Origin: Gammaproteobacteria bacterium
GTDB lineage: Bacteria; Pseudomonadota; Gammaproteobacteria; Pseudomonadales; Halieaceae
DNA: 64,000 nucleotides
Direction: 5' to 3'
Assembly: GCA_024644535.1 (NCBI GenBank)
Contig: JAHEKX010000003.1
Location: 62,001-126,000, forward strand
The position numbers and the translations under genes are program-made. Shown in pieces: positions 38,276 to 48,187 of this stretch (positions within the stretch are counted from its first letter, which is position 1; each line of letters starts with the position of its first letter). The notes under the pieces were generated by a model. The model was not told where the DNA came from and did not search any database. It was given only the letters and a program-made list of their open reading frames with translations.

Positions 38276-39330
38276 TCATCAACCTCGACAATCGCAATTT
38301 TTGTGCCTTTAAATGAACCCATTACTAGCTTGTTGCCCACTTGCTGAGCGACTGTCGCTGCACCAAATTCGCTGCCGTCATGGACAAAAATATCCCTTAC
38401 CTGACCTGTAGATGGCTCGTATTCAACAATCGCAAACGGAATGTGTAAGTTGGTTTCAGGCGGGGTCTCAAGCGCTTGCACCATCTCCAACATGCCAGCA
38501 CGATGCGAAGCAATACGAATTTTCCCGTCTTGTCCCCAACTCAGATTGTCGCCATTTAACACGTCGGACGAGCCTAACTCGGTGCCGTCAAGCGTAAAGG
38601 TTTTAACCACACCATCGATATACATATTGACGTGAAACTGGCTGCCATCTGGCTCAGCGATAACGCCGTTGGGATAGCGCCCCTCGGTATGGGGCACTCG
38701 ATTCCAACCAGAAGCTTTATGCCACCGCCGAACATAACCCGTATTGAAACCCACCAAAGCCTTAGCGATCGACCACAGTTCACTGCCAACAAAAGGCGTG
38801 GTACTTAAAAAGCTGCCGTCGGGCAATGCCGCCACATCGTTCAAGCTTTCACTGCCCGGTGCCAGCGCGCAGCCTCTCCAAACCAAAGACTTGGGGGTCT
38901 CGGCCTCATCGGTTACGACCTGAAAAAACTCTACCGACTCACGCAACCCATGGTTCACGACCAATAATTGCCACTGGCCATCCTCACGCTTAGATAAATC
39001 TATGCCATGAAAGGTCATTTGCCTTGGGTAGGTCGTGCAATCTTTACTGCCCCAATCCGCTGCGCCTGCCACGGACAGTGCCGGATATAATTCGGTCGGC
39101 TCACTGTTGACTGCATCTAAATTAATAGCAAGCAGCCTCCCTCCGGGGACCATTTCGCCGACCAGAATCGATTGACTATCGCCGGCAAGCTCAATATCTT
39201 CAGGCGCAGAAAACCCACAAACCGATGTCAAAGCAGAGCCCTGCCCACATTCACTTGCGGCATTTAAGGTTTGGCTGAGCAGCCCCATACAAGTTACTAG
39301 GAGTATTTTTATCATTGTCATTTCCATCAT
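38272..39330 (-). CDS. Secreted paraoxonase/SMP-30-like beta-propeller, putative lactonase
   Basis: A 352-residue protein with a signal peptide (cleavage near TLNA-ASE). Sequence landmarks match the calcium six-bladed propeller of paraoxonases: PEDIE early, HGIDL followed by LLVVNHG...VEFF, LNDVAALPDG, YPNGVIAEPDG and GDNLSWG. These correspond in order to the PON histidine and calcium-ligand Asn/Asp positions. Paraoxonases hydrolyse lactones and aryl esters; lactonase activity in the periplasm is therefore an inference. Several ATGs are clustered at the start (39330 to 39315), so the exact N-terminus is uncertain. Confidence 0.75.
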   Translation of the reverse strand: MMEMTMIKILLVTCMGLLSQTLNAASECGQGSALTSVCGFSAPEDIELAGDSQSILVGEMVPGGRLLAINLDAVNSEPTELYPALSVAGAADWGSKDCTTYPRQMTFHGIDLSKREDGQWQLLVVNHGLRESVEFFQVVTDEAETPKSLVWRGCALAPGSESLNDVAALPDGSFLSTTPFVGSELWSIAKALVGFNTGYVRRWHKASGWNRVPHTEGRYPNGVIAEPDGSQFHVNMYIDGVVKTFTLDGTELGSSDVLNGDNLSWGQDGKIRIASHRAGMLEMVQALETPPETNLHIPFAIVEYEPSTGQVRDIFVHDGSEFGAATVAQQVGNKLVMGSFKGTKIAIVEVDE

Positions 39331-39408
39331 GTTTCGCTTGGTCTATCCTGTCCAAAGCCACTTAATATGTAAAGGATTGTGCGTGTAAAAACGCGTCGAC
39401 TCGGATTC

Positions 39409-40398
39409 ATGCTGACAGATCAATTCCAACGCACTATCTCCTACTTGCGACTATCGGTAACCGACCGCTGCGACTTCCGCTGCGTATACTGCATGGCCGA
39501 CGACATGACATTTTTACCTCGCAAAGAGGTTCTCAGCTTGGAAGAACTGGGCGAGGTAGGCGCAGCATTTGTTGAGCTTGGCGGAAAAAAAATTCGCTTA
39601 ACGGGCGGCGAACCCCTCATCCGCAGAGATTTCATCAACCTCGCTAAATCATTGGGAGAACTGGCCGGGCTTGAGCAACTCGCCATTACCACCAACGGGT
39701 CACAGCTGTCATCCTGCGCCGATGCACTTGCTGCTGCTGGTGTCACCTCACTCAACATCAGTTTAGATAGCTTAGATCCAGCCAAATTCAAAGCCATTAC
39801 CCGCACTGGTGACCTAAGCGATGTGTTAGCAGGTATCGAGGCGGCACAAGCGGCAGGCATTAAAAATATTCGTCTCAATTCCGTTATCTTGCACACGTAC
39901 AACCTAGAGGATGCAGCTGAGCTCATCGACTTTGCTATCGAAAAACGCATCGACATTGCCTTCATAGAAGAAATGCCTTTAGGCACCATGCCCGACATCG
40001 ACCGGAAAGAGCGCTGGCTGTCTAACGAGACCTTAGTGCAAGAGTTGAGGTTGCGTTATGACTTGCATGATTCAAACGCCACAAAGTCCAATTCGGGCCC
40101 CGCGCGCTATCAAAACGTCGCCGGCACTGACACTCGCATCGGCTTTATATCACCTCATAGCCACAACTTTTGTTCGACTTGCAATCGCATCAGGGTCACT
40201 GTCGAAGGCCGCTTATTGCTATGTTTAGGCAACGAGCACTCGTTAGATTTAAGGGCTATACTGAGAGATCGCGGTTACACCCGAGAGAAACTAAAGCAAG
40301 CAATCGTTGATGCGTTGGCGTTTAAACCCGAGCGTCACCATTTTCACGATCCCGAGCACCCCCAAATCCTCAGGTTCATGAATGCCACCGGCGGCTGA
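39409..40398 (+). CDS. moaA: GTP 3',8-cyclase MoaA
   Basis: MoaA is the radical-SAM enzyme that converts GTP to 3',8-cyclo-GTP, the first step of molybdenum-cofactor synthesis. With the ATG at 39409 it is 329 residues, starting MLTDQFQRTISYLRLSVTDR. The SAM cluster cysteines are C21, C25 and C28 (CDFRCVYC); the C-terminal cluster cysteines lie in FCSTCNRIRVTVEGRLLLCLG; and the protein ends near the conserved GG. A GTG at 39379 would add 10 residues, but its AAGGA is too close. No other moa gene is visible; two genes follow closely. Confidence 0.93.
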   Translation: MLTDQFQRTISYLRLSVTDRCDFRCVYCMADDMTFLPRKEVLSLEELGEVGAAFVELGGKKIRLTGGEPLIRRDFINLAKSLGELAGLEQLAITTNGSQLSSCADALAAAGVTSLNISLDSLDPAKFKAITRTGDLSDVLAGIEAAQAAGIKNIRLNSVILHTYNLEDAAELIDFAIEKRIDIAFIEEMPLGTMPDIDRKERWLSNETLVQELRLRYDLHDSNATKSNSGPARYQNVAGTDTRIGFISPHSHNFCSTCNRIRVTVEGRLLLCLGNEHSLDLRAILRDRGYTREKLKQAIVDALAFKPERHHFHDPEHPQILRFMNATGG

Positions 40399-40428
40399 TC
40401 GAGCAAACCCGCAATACAAGGACAAATA

Positions 40429-41376
40429 ATGAGCGACACCCTGAGCAATATCGACTCTATCATCAGCGCCTTCGCTGAACACGGTTATATTTGTAGCGAC
40501 AAAATCGCCACAGCGGTGTTTTTGGCCAACGCCCTCCAGAAACCCATTCTCATCGAGGGACCACCGGGAGTCGGGAAAACCGAACTCGCCAACACGATGG
40601 CGCTTATCACAGAACAAGAGTTAATTCGTTTGCAATGCTACGAAGGCCTAGATGAGGCGAAGGCACTTTATGAATGGAAGTACGGCAAACAGTTACTGTA
40701 CACCCAAGTCCTCAAAGAAAAGCTTGGCGACCTACTCAAGGGCACCCAAGGGTTAGACGGCGCAGTGGAACGGCTACACAGTTTCGGAGACGTATTCTAT
40801 TCCGAGAATTTTATCGAACCACGCCCCCTGTTAAAGGCTCTCTCCTCCCCCGCGGGCGCCGTATTACTGATCGACGAAATAGACAAAGCAGACCAAGAGT
40901 TCGAGTCCTTATTGCTTGAGGTCCTGGGACATTACCAAATCTCAATCCCCGAGTTAGGCACTATCAAAGCAAAAGTCCCCCCGAGGGTTTTTCTGACCAG
41001 TAATAACACGCGGGACTTATCCGATGCTCTTAAGCGGCGCTGTCTGCATCTTTATATTCCTTACCCCGATGAACGCTTAGAGCAAAAAATTATTGCCTCT
41101 CGCTTGCCCGAAATAGACCCAGAACTGAATCGCCAGCTGGTCGGTTTTGTTCACGGCCTGCGAGCTTTAGACCTCAAAAAAGCGCCGGCAATCTCCGAGA
41201 CAATTGACTGGGCCCGCAGCCTGGTTTTACTGAAGGCGAATCAATTAGACCGCCAACTAGTGCGCGACACGCTTAATGTTCTGCTCAAGTTTGAAAACGA
41301 CATCGAGGCTGCCACCGAAAAATTGGGAGACTTACTAAAACCCAGCGTGAGCGGCACTTCCCGAGCCCTGAACTGA
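40429..41376 (+). CDS. MoxR-family AAA+ ATPase
   Basis: A 315-residue AAA+ ATPase with Walker A GPPGVGKT (residues 44-51), Walker B VLLIDEID (about 140), and sensor/arginine-finger region SNNTRDLSDALKRRC. MoxR-type ATPases work with von Willebrand A proteins as chaperones that insert metal cofactors or activate enzyme complexes. It starts 30 bp after moaA and overlaps the VWA gene by one base (TGATG). Confidence 0.93.
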   Translation: MSDTLSNIDSIISAFAEHGYICSDKIATAVFLANALQKPILIEGPPGVGKTELANTMALITEQELIRLQCYEGLDEAKALYEWKYGKQLLYTQVLKEKLGDLLKGTQGLDGAVERLHSFGDVFYSENFIEPRPLLKALSSPAGAVLLIDEIDKADQEFESLLLEVLGHYQISIPELGTIKAKVPPRVFLTSNNTRDLSDALKRRCLHLYIPYPDERLEQKIIASRLPEIDPELNRQLVGFVHGLRALDLKKAPAISETIDWARSLVLLKANQLDRQLVRDTLNVLLKFENDIEAATEKLGDLLKPSVSGTSRALN

Positions 41377-42755
41377 TGCAGGAAGAGCTATTACAGTTCA
41401 TGCACCTGGCGCGCCAACAGGGTGTTAGGATATCGCCCGCCGAGAGCATGGATGCGCTGCAGGCAGCGCAAGCGGTTGGGCTCGATTCACCCAGCTTGTT
41501 GCGCGAGTCCATGGCCATGACGCTGGCAAAAACCGTCGAGGAAGAGGCGATTTGCAAGGCTTGCTTTGATCAGTTCTTTCTGCAGCAGAATAACGACAAT
41601 CAAACGCAAAACTCGTCGCCATCAGAAATAGAAAACCAAGCCTCGATTAGCGATCAACAGCAACTCGCCGAGGCACTGGTAAGCGATGAAAAAACACAAG
41701 AAGTTCTCAACCAAAGCGACTTTATTAAGGCACTGTTAAACCAAGACCAAGCCGAACTTGAGGCGCAGATGGCAGAGGCCTTGGGCACTCTGCCTCTTAA
41801 ACAATTATCGTTTTTTACGCAAAAAGGCTTATTCACCCGACGTCTACTTGACGCCTTGGGTGAAGCGCCGATTCGGCAAACGCTGGCAGATCTGGCCGAA
41901 GACAACCCCGCGAGACAAGCCTTAAAAGACGTTCAGAGGGCCATGCAGGCACAGGCTAAGCAGGCCATTGAGCGTGCGTTTGAACTGAATGCGGCTGGGC
42001 AACATGACCAGCTCATGGCTGAACTGTTACGCAAAACCAAATTAAGCGCAGTCGAACGCCGCCAAGCAGATCGCCTGCAAGGTCTCATCCAAAAACTCGC
42101 ACGCAAGCTCACCCAAAAACATCGCAAACGCCCCAAGCAAACTCGGCGGGGCCAACTGCACATGATCAAAACCCTGCGACGCGGGATCGTCAATGACGGG
42201 GTAATGTTCGACACTTTTTGGCGCCGTACAGAAAAACGCAAACCGCAAATCATGGCAGTATGTGATGTAAGCGGATCGGTGTCTGCCTACGCCAAATTCT
42301 TACTTATGCTACTGTACTACCTGCAAGATGTGCTGCCCCGCACGCGCTCGTTTGCATTTGCGCACGATCTTGGCGAGATCACCGCTTTATTCCAGCAACA
42401 CCCCGTAGAAAAGGCCATTGAAATTGCCAATTGGCGGTACGGCGGAGCGACCGATTACGGGTCAAGCTTAGACAAATTCTGGGACATAGCCGGACAAGAC
42501 ATAACCAAGCAAACTACCATTATTGTGCTGGGAGACGCGCGTAATAACTACGGCGACCACCGATTCGAACGTTTACTGGAAATTAGCGAGCGTTGTCGGC
42601 GCATTATTTGGCTAAACCCCGAAGGCAAACACCAGTGGGGCAGCGGTGACTCAGAAATGCTGCGCTACCAGCGAGTCTGTCACATAGCACACGAATGCAA
42701 TACTCTTGGACAGCTAGAAACTATCGTCGATGAGTTGATGACTTTAACGCGCTGA
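41376..42755 (+). CDS. CoxE-like von Willebrand factor A domain protein
   Basis: A 459-residue protein whose C-terminal third is a VWA domain with a complete MIDAS motif (D297-V-S-G-S), the downstream Thr in GGATDYG and the Asp in VLGDARNN. The N-terminal part is helical and rich in Gln, Glu and Ala. CoxE-type proteins act with MoxR/CoxD ATPases, for instance in maturation of the Mo-Cu site of CO dehydrogenase. Start and stop are tightly coupled to the AAA gene, but no target enzyme is encoded nearby. Confidence 0.92.
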   Translation: MQEELLQFMHLARQQGVRISPAESMDALQAAQAVGLDSPSLLRESMAMTLAKTVEEEAICKACFDQFFLQQNNDNQTQNSSPSEIENQASISDQQQLAEALVSDEKTQEVLNQSDFIKALLNQDQAELEAQMAEALGTLPLKQLSFFTQKGLFTRRLLDALGEAPIRQTLADLAEDNPARQALKDVQRAMQAQAKQAIERAFELNAAGQHDQLMAELLRKTKLSAVERRQADRLQGLIQKLARKLTQKHRKRPKQTRRGQLHMIKTLRRGIVNDGVMFDTFWRRTEKRKPQIMAVCDVSGSVSAYAKFLLMLLYYLQDVLPRTRSFAFAHDLGEITALFQQHPVEKAIEIANWRYGGATDYGSSLDKFWDIAGQDITKQTTIIVLGDARNNYGDHRFERLLEISERCRRIIWLNPEGKHQWGSGDSEMLRYQRVCHIAHECNTLGQLETIVDELMTLTR

Positions 42756-42798
42756 TCCGCAATTCCGCCTGCGCAATCTCGCGACGACTACCCTCGAT

Positions 42799-43926
42799 CT
42801 AGAAGTCTTCATCATCAAGCGACAAGCCCAAATCATCTTCGTCGTCGAAGCCACCCCCCGCAGTACTGCCGGCAAATTTGATTTTTAAGCGAACGTTATT
42901 GGCAGAATCGGCATTGCGCAGCGCTTCTTCTTCACTGATAAGCCCCTCTTGATATAGTTCAAAGCAGGCTTGGTCAGAGGTTTTCATGCCTAGATTTTCA
43001 GATTTTTCCATTACCTCTTTCAAGCCATCGAACTGCCCACGCAAAATAATATCTGACACCAGCGGTGAGCCCAACAGGACTTCGATTGCCGCTACGCGCT
43101 TATTTTCCACGGTCGGTATCAAACGCTGCGACACAAAGGCCTGTAAATTCTGGGACAAATCCATCATAAGCTGCGGTCGTCGGTCTTCGGGGAAAAAGTT
43201 GACGATACGGTCTAAAGCTTGGTTGGCATTATTAGCGTGTAAGGTGGACAAACATAAATGGCCAGTTTCGGCAAAGGCCAAAGCGTGCTCCATCGTCTCA
43301 CGATCTCGAATTTCGCCAATCAAAATTACGTCAGGTGCCTGACGCAAGGTGTTTTTCAGTGCGTTGTGCCAGCTTCGAGTGTCCACCCCTACTTCGCGCT
43401 GATTAACGATACACTTTTTATGGCGGTGAACATATTCCACAGGATCTTCAACCGTCACGATGTGCCCGTTAGAATTGCTATTGCGGTAATCAATCAGCGC
43501 CGCAAGGGATGTTGATTTGCCCGAGCCAGTGCCTCCTACGAACAACACCAGTCCTCGTTTGCGCATGATCACATCGAGCATGATTTCGGGAAGTCGCAGG
43601 TCTTGCCAGTTAGGAATCTCAGCAACGATATTACGCGCGACGATACTGACTTCCGAACGCTGAATAAAAATGTTTACACGAAAACGACCATAGCCAGCAA
43701 TAGACGTAGCCAAGTTCATTTCCAGCTCTCGCTCAAAGTCAGCTATTTGAGTGTCATCCATTAACTCATAGGCTATTTCGCGAATTTCACCAGGCTTTAG
43801 GACTTCATTCGCAATCGGCTTTAACTTGCCCTGAAATTTGGCGCAAGGCGGTGCACCGGTACTTAAATACAGATCCGACCCTTTGTCTCGAGCTAACGTT
43901 TTTAACCATTCTTGTATGCGACTCAT
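42799..43926 (-). CDS. pilU: Type IV pilus retraction ATPase PilU
   Basis: A 375-residue PilT-family hexameric ATPase used with PilT in pilus retraction. Walker A GGTGSGKST (131-139), Walker B DVILIGEIRD, and the His box TGHLCLSTLHANNA are present. The acidic tail (DDEDDLGLSLDDEDF) and N-terminus fit PilU rather than PilT. It normally lies next to pilT; here it is the last gene behind an RND efflux pump, with a 4-bp overlap. Confidence 0.9.
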   Translation of the reverse strand: MSRIQEWLKTLARDKGSDLYLSTGAPPCAKFQGKLKPIANEVLKPGEIREIAYELMDDTQIADFERELEMNLATSIAGYGRFRVNIFIQRSEVSIVARNIVAEIPNWQDLRLPEIMLDVIMRKRGLVLFVGGTGSGKSTSLAALIDYRNSNSNGHIVTVEDPVEYVHRHKKCIVNQREVGVDTRSWHNALKNTLRQAPDVILIGEIRDRETMEHALAFAETGHLCLSTLHANNANQALDRIVNFFPEDRRPQLMMDLSQNLQAFVSQRLIPTVENKRVAAIEVLLGSPLVSDIILRGQFDGLKEVMEKSENLGMKTSDQACFELYQEGLISEEEALRNADSANNVRLKIKFAGSTAGGGFDDEDDLGLSLDDEDF

Positions 43927-46900
43927 ACGCCCGCCTCGCCTTGCCTGTCTAATTCGGCCTCTAATTGCCGCGCTACAGCATTAGGAGATCCAGTATTTTG
44001 ACACACTTTAGCATATACTATTGGGATAACGTATAAGGTGATAATTGTTGCTACAGAAACACCGCACATAATCACCACACCAATCACGGTGCGAGACTCA
44101 TGACCGGGCCCGTCCGACAAAACTAAGGGAATAGCGCCTATAACCGTGGTAAGCGCTGTCATAATAATCGGTCGTAACCGTCGCGACGCACCACCGAGTA
44201 CAGCTTCCTCAAAGGCAAGACCCTGGTCGCGCAACTGATTAATAAACTCAACCAACAAAATACCGTTTTTGGTGGCCAAACCCACCAGCATTACCATACC
44301 CACCTGCGAATAGATATTTAGGGTTTGATCAAACAGGACTAAGCCACCCAAGCCGCCAATTAGGGCCAGTGGCACCGTTAACAAAATAACCGCAGGATGC
44401 AAAAACGACTCAAACTGCGCGGCCATGACGAGATACACAATCAATAGGGCCAAAGTAAATGTGAAAATAACGTCGTAGCCCGATGTTTGGTAATCCAAAG
44501 ATTCACCTTTATAGGCAATACTGGCGTGGTCGGGTAGTTCCTTACGAACCGTTGTCCGAATATCGTCTAAAGCTTCGCCCAAGGTATAACCCTCCGCCAA
44601 ATCGGCAGTGAGCGTAAAGGCTCGGACCCGATTGTGTCGATTTAAGCTGCCAGCATCTGCCTGCTCGGTAATCGAAACAATATTCGCCAGTGGCACCAGC
44701 TCGCCCGTACTGGTTGAACGCACATACAATGCATCCAGATCAGCCAAAGTTTGGCGGTTAATTGCCTCGGCTTCTAACAACACGTCATATTCCCGACCGG
44801 CCATCAAAAACGTCGTTGCTCGGCGGCCACCCATCATGGTTTCTAGGGTGCGGCCTATGTCGCGAATATTGATACCCAAATCACCCGCTCGATCACGATC
44901 GATACTAAGGCGAAGTTGCGGCTTGGTGGGCTTGAGGTTCGTATTAAGGTTAATTAGACGCGGGTTCTCTGCCAGCTTAGCCAGTAAGGCGTCCTGCCAG
45001 TCGGCTAGCTCTTCGTAGGAATTGCCACCAATCGCTACATTAACTGGAGAACCGCTGCCACCGCCCAGCGAGCGTGGACCGCTGATCCAAATGCTAGCAC
45101 CCGCCACATCGGCGACTCGCTCGCGAGCATCCGCCAAAATTGCATCGGTATCGCGCCGCCCAGAGTCAAAAGGCGCCAAGACCAGCAGTGCAAAGCCATT
45201 GTTAAAGGACTCTCCAGCGCCCCAGCCAGGGGCGCGAATAAGCAAACGCTTAATATCGCCTTGATCAACTAAGGGCGTTAAACGTTGCTCGATTTTCTGT
45301 AGCACCTCTTTGGTATACTCAAAACTCGCCCCTTCAGCGGCGTTAACCCGCATGAACAACATGCCCCGATCTTGATTCGGCGCATATTCTTGCTCGACGC
45401 TTTGATACAAAGCCGCTACACCAAAAAACGACACCACGATGATGGCCAGAGCCCATAGCGGCTGGTGCAATAAAGATTTCAACGAGGCTTGATAACCTGA
45501 CTCTAAGCGTCCTGAAATATTATCCACCCACTTGACTAAGGGGGACTCAGCTTCGGCCGTTCTTAACACTTTGCTGCCGATGACCGGTGCCAAGGTCAGA
45601 GCCACAAAGCTAGAAAAGCCCACTGCAATGGCCATGGTCACAGCAAACTCGCTGAACAAGCGCCCGACGTCGCCCTCTAAAAAAGTAATCGGCACGAACA
45701 CAGCCACCAAAACCAATGTGGTCGCTATAACTGCAAAACCCACTTGGCGCGCCCCAAGAAAACTGGCCACCAAAGGAGATTCACCCGAGGTTAATCGCCG
45801 ATGGATATTCTCAAGCACTACAATACTGTCATCCACGACCAGACCTATAGCCAACACCAAGGCGAGAAGCGTTAATAAATTAATGCTATAACCCAAGGCC
45901 AGCAGTGCGGAGAACGATGCTATTAAGGAAATAGGGACTGTTAGGGCCGGTATTAACAAACTGCGCCAATCGCCCAAGAAAACAAAAATAACGAGCACTA
46001 CTAATGCCGCAGCAACCAGCAAGGTGAAGTAGACTTCTGAAATGGCTTCTTCCACGAACACACTGTCGTCGTAGCTTGCAATTAGCGTTAAACCCTGGGG
46101 TAAATCTTCATTGACACGCTCAATTTCGGCCTGAACCAGACGACTAATGGATAAAGCATTGGCGGTGCTTTGTTTGACAATACCCAAACCAACCATGGGC
46201 TCACCATTACCCCGAAAAAAGCGACGGTCCTCTGCGCTACCTAGCTCGACGCGAGCAACATCCCCCAAGCGCACCAAATAACCGTCTTGCGAGCGGCGAA
46301 GGACCAAGGATCGAAAATCGTCCTCTGTTAAATAACTGCGCTCGATGCGGATAATAAAATCTTTAGACAGTGAATTAAGGGTACCGGCCGGCAACTCGAT
46401 ATTTTGAGCCCTAAGCGCGTTTTCCACATCTGTGACGGTTAGCTGGCGCGCCACCAATTCTTGGGGGTCCAACCAAACCCGCATGGCGTAAATTTTACCG
46501 CCCGATATGCGCACGCGTGCCACTCCATCTAACACGGAGAAACGGTCTTCTAGATAGCGTCGCGCATAGTCAGTCAGTTCCAACTGCGACATCTCAGGAC
46601 CCACCAGATGCACCCAAAACACCACGTCTTCGCCGCTTTCTTCTTTGCGGACTTCAGGTGGCTCGGCTTCTTGCGGAATGTTATTCAACACGCTAGAAAT
46701 ACGGTCTCGCACATCATTGGCGGCGTTATCAATATCTCGACTTAACTGAAACTCGAGACGAATCGATGAGCGGCCGTCGAAGCTCGAAGATTCCATGACT
46801 TTAATGCCTTGTAAACCGGCCAAACGGTCTTCGATGACCTCGGTAATACGGTTTTCTACCACGGCTGCCGAGGCACCAGGGTAGTTAGTAGATACACTGA

Positions 46901-47033
46901 CAACTGGGGATTCAATATCTGGGTATTCACGCAATGGTAGTCGATCAAACGACAACACTCCAAAGGCGACCAACAAGGCACTAAGCACGAGTGCAAAAAC
47001 GGGACGCTTAACTGAAACGTCTGACAGCAACAT
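43923..47033 (-). CDS. RND (HAE1) efflux pump inner-membrane subunit
   Basis: A 1036-residue AcrB/MexB-type proton-driven exporter: membrane helix 1 at the N-terminus, two large periplasmic loops (about 35-330 and 560-860), and twelve helices in all. The proton-relay aspartates lie in LVVDDSIVVLENIHRRL of TM4, and the second half repeats the topology. It exports hydrophobic or toxic compounds through a partner channel. It starts 3 bp after the adaptor gene. No TolC-type outer-membrane gene or regulator is nearby, so an unlinked channel must be used. Confidence 0.95.
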   Translation of the reverse strand: MLLSDVSVKRPVFALVLSALLVAFGVLSFDRLPLREYPDIESPVVSVSTNYPGASAAVVENRITEVIEDRLAGLQGIKVMESSSFDGRSSIRLEFQLSRDIDNAANDVRDRISSVLNNIPQEAEPPEVRKEESGEDVVFWVHLVGPEMSQLELTDYARRYLEDRFSVLDGVARVRISGGKIYAMRVWLDPQELVARQLTVTDVENALRAQNIELPAGTLNSLSKDFIIRIERSYLTEDDFRSLVLRRSQDGYLVRLGDVARVELGSAEDRRFFRGNGEPMVGLGIVKQSTANALSISRLVQAEIERVNEDLPQGLTLIASYDDSVFVEEAISEVYFTLLVAAALVVLVIFVFLGDWRSLLIPALTVPISLIASFSALLALGYSINLLTLLALVLAIGLVVDDSIVVLENIHRRLTSGESPLVASFLGARQVGFAVIATTLVLVAVFVPITFLEGDVGRLFSEFAVTMAIAVGFSSFVALTLAPVIGSKVLRTAEAESPLVKWVDNISGRLESGYQASLKSLLHQPLWALAIIVVSFFGVAALYQSVEQEYAPNQDRGMLFMRVNAAEGASFEYTKEVLQKIEQRLTPLVDQGDIKRLLIRAPGWGAGESFNNGFALLVLAPFDSGRRDTDAILADARERVADVAGASIWISGPRSLGGGSGSPVNVAIGGNSYEELADWQDALLAKLAENPRLINLNTNLKPTKPQLRLSIDRDRAGDLGINIRDIGRTLETMMGGRRATTFLMAGREYDVLLEAEAINRQTLADLDALYVRSTSTGELVPLANIVSITEQADAGSLNRHNRVRAFTLTADLAEGYTLGEALDDIRTTVRKELPDHASIAYKGESLDYQTSGYDVIFTFTLALLIVYLVMAAQFESFLHPAVILLTVPLALIGGLGGLVLFDQTLNIYSQVGMVMLVGLATKNGILLVEFINQLRDQGLAFEEAVLGGASRRLRPIIMTALTTVIGAIPLVLSDGPGHESRTVIGVVIMCGVSVATIITLYVIPIVYAKVCQNTGSPNAVARQLEAELDRQGEAGV

Positions 47034-47036
47034 GGC

Positions 47037-48071
47037 CTACTCCTTCGGCTTTACCTTGGCCGGACTCATTCGCAGCAAGCCCACGCCATCGACGACAATT
47101 TTCTGGCCCTCATCTATACCTGCGGTTATCTCTATCACACCCGCCGAACGCCCGCCGATACTTACTTGCGTTTTCATCGCTGTTTCGCCGTCCTGCATCA
47201 ACCATACATAGTGCTGTTTGGCACGTGACTCAATCGCTTCTTCAGGAACAACTATCGCCCTGCGTGGGTTTGCCCGAACGTTCGTATTCATGAGTAAGCC
47301 CGGACGCAAACGCCCCGCAGAATTCGGCAATTCCGCTCGCACCTGAATTGACCGAGTGACTGGATCGATGCGACTATCGATCGCCGAGATTCGACCCTCA
47401 AAATTATCAGAAAACGCCGCAGAACGTGCAGTGACTTTTTGCCCCAAAGACAATACACCAAGCTGTACCGCTGGCACCGAAAACGTTAACCGCATACGAG
47501 ACAAATCGTCGAGGGTTGCTATGCGAGTGCTCGGCGTAATCAGTGCACCCGGGCTGACCTCGCGCAATCCCAGCTGCCCAGCAAACGGCGCACGAATGGT
47601 TCGATCTTGAATTCTAGCTTGAACTTCTTCTAACTGAAATTCTAGCACTTGAACGCGGGTAGCGGCTCGATCAAGATCTGTTTGGGCTACCTGATTCTTG
47701 GTCGCAAGATTGGTTAAACGCTCAACCTCGCGCTTGGCGTCAATTAATGAAGCGGACAACTCAGAATATCGAGCCTTTTCGGCGTCTTGCTTTTGGCGTG
47801 CCAAAACCTGTCCAGCTGCCACCGAATCACCATCTTCAAACAATAACTCGGTAACAATCTGAGCCACCGATGGCTGGATGTCCACCGACTCCCAAGCTTC
47901 CAAGGTGCCCACCGCAACTACGGTGTCGGCGAACTGTGAACGCTGAACCACCGCTGTGGTTACGGGTGTTGCGCGATGGCCAAATTGACGGCCCTCGTCA
48001 GCGGCATCTGGCCCTGCCCAAAACCAAATTAGCCCCAGGACACCGGCGACAACCGGAAACCACTTAAACAT
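47037..48071 (-). CDS. RND efflux periplasmic adaptor (membrane fusion protein)
   Basis: A 344-residue HlyD/AcrA-type adaptor that joins the pump to an outer-membrane channel. It has one N-terminal hydrophobic helix (about 3-20) with no lipobox, a biotinyl-lipoyl-like segment (VDIQPSVAQIVTELLFEDGDSV), a coiled-coil hairpin (about 95-150) and a beta-barrel domain. The second of two close ATGs is chosen because AGGAG stands 6 bases before it. The divergent spacer to gshA is 215 bp. Confidence 0.92.
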   Translation of the reverse strand: MFKWFPVVAGVLGLIWFWAGPDAADEGRQFGHRATPVTTAVVQRSQFADTVVAVGTLEAWESVDIQPSVAQIVTELLFEDGDSVAAGQVLARQKQDAEKARYSELSASLIDAKREVERLTNLATKNQVAQTDLDRAATRVQVLEFQLEEVQARIQDRTIRAPFAGQLGLREVSPGALITPSTRIATLDDLSRMRLTFSVPAVQLGVLSLGQKVTARSAAFSDNFEGRISAIDSRIDPVTRSIQVRAELPNSAGRLRPGLLMNTNVRANPRRAIVVPEEAIESRAKQHYVWLMQDGETAMKTQVSIGGRSAGVIEITAGIDEGQKIVVDGVGLLRMSPAKVKPKE

Positions 48072-48187
48072 ACTCATCTCCTAACACCGAACACGACCTG
48101 ATCAGGTAAGCGACCTGAATAGCTACAGATCAAAACGCAAGGACCCCAGCCCATGCCCCAACATCGAAAAAGCCAAAAAGGACCCCA

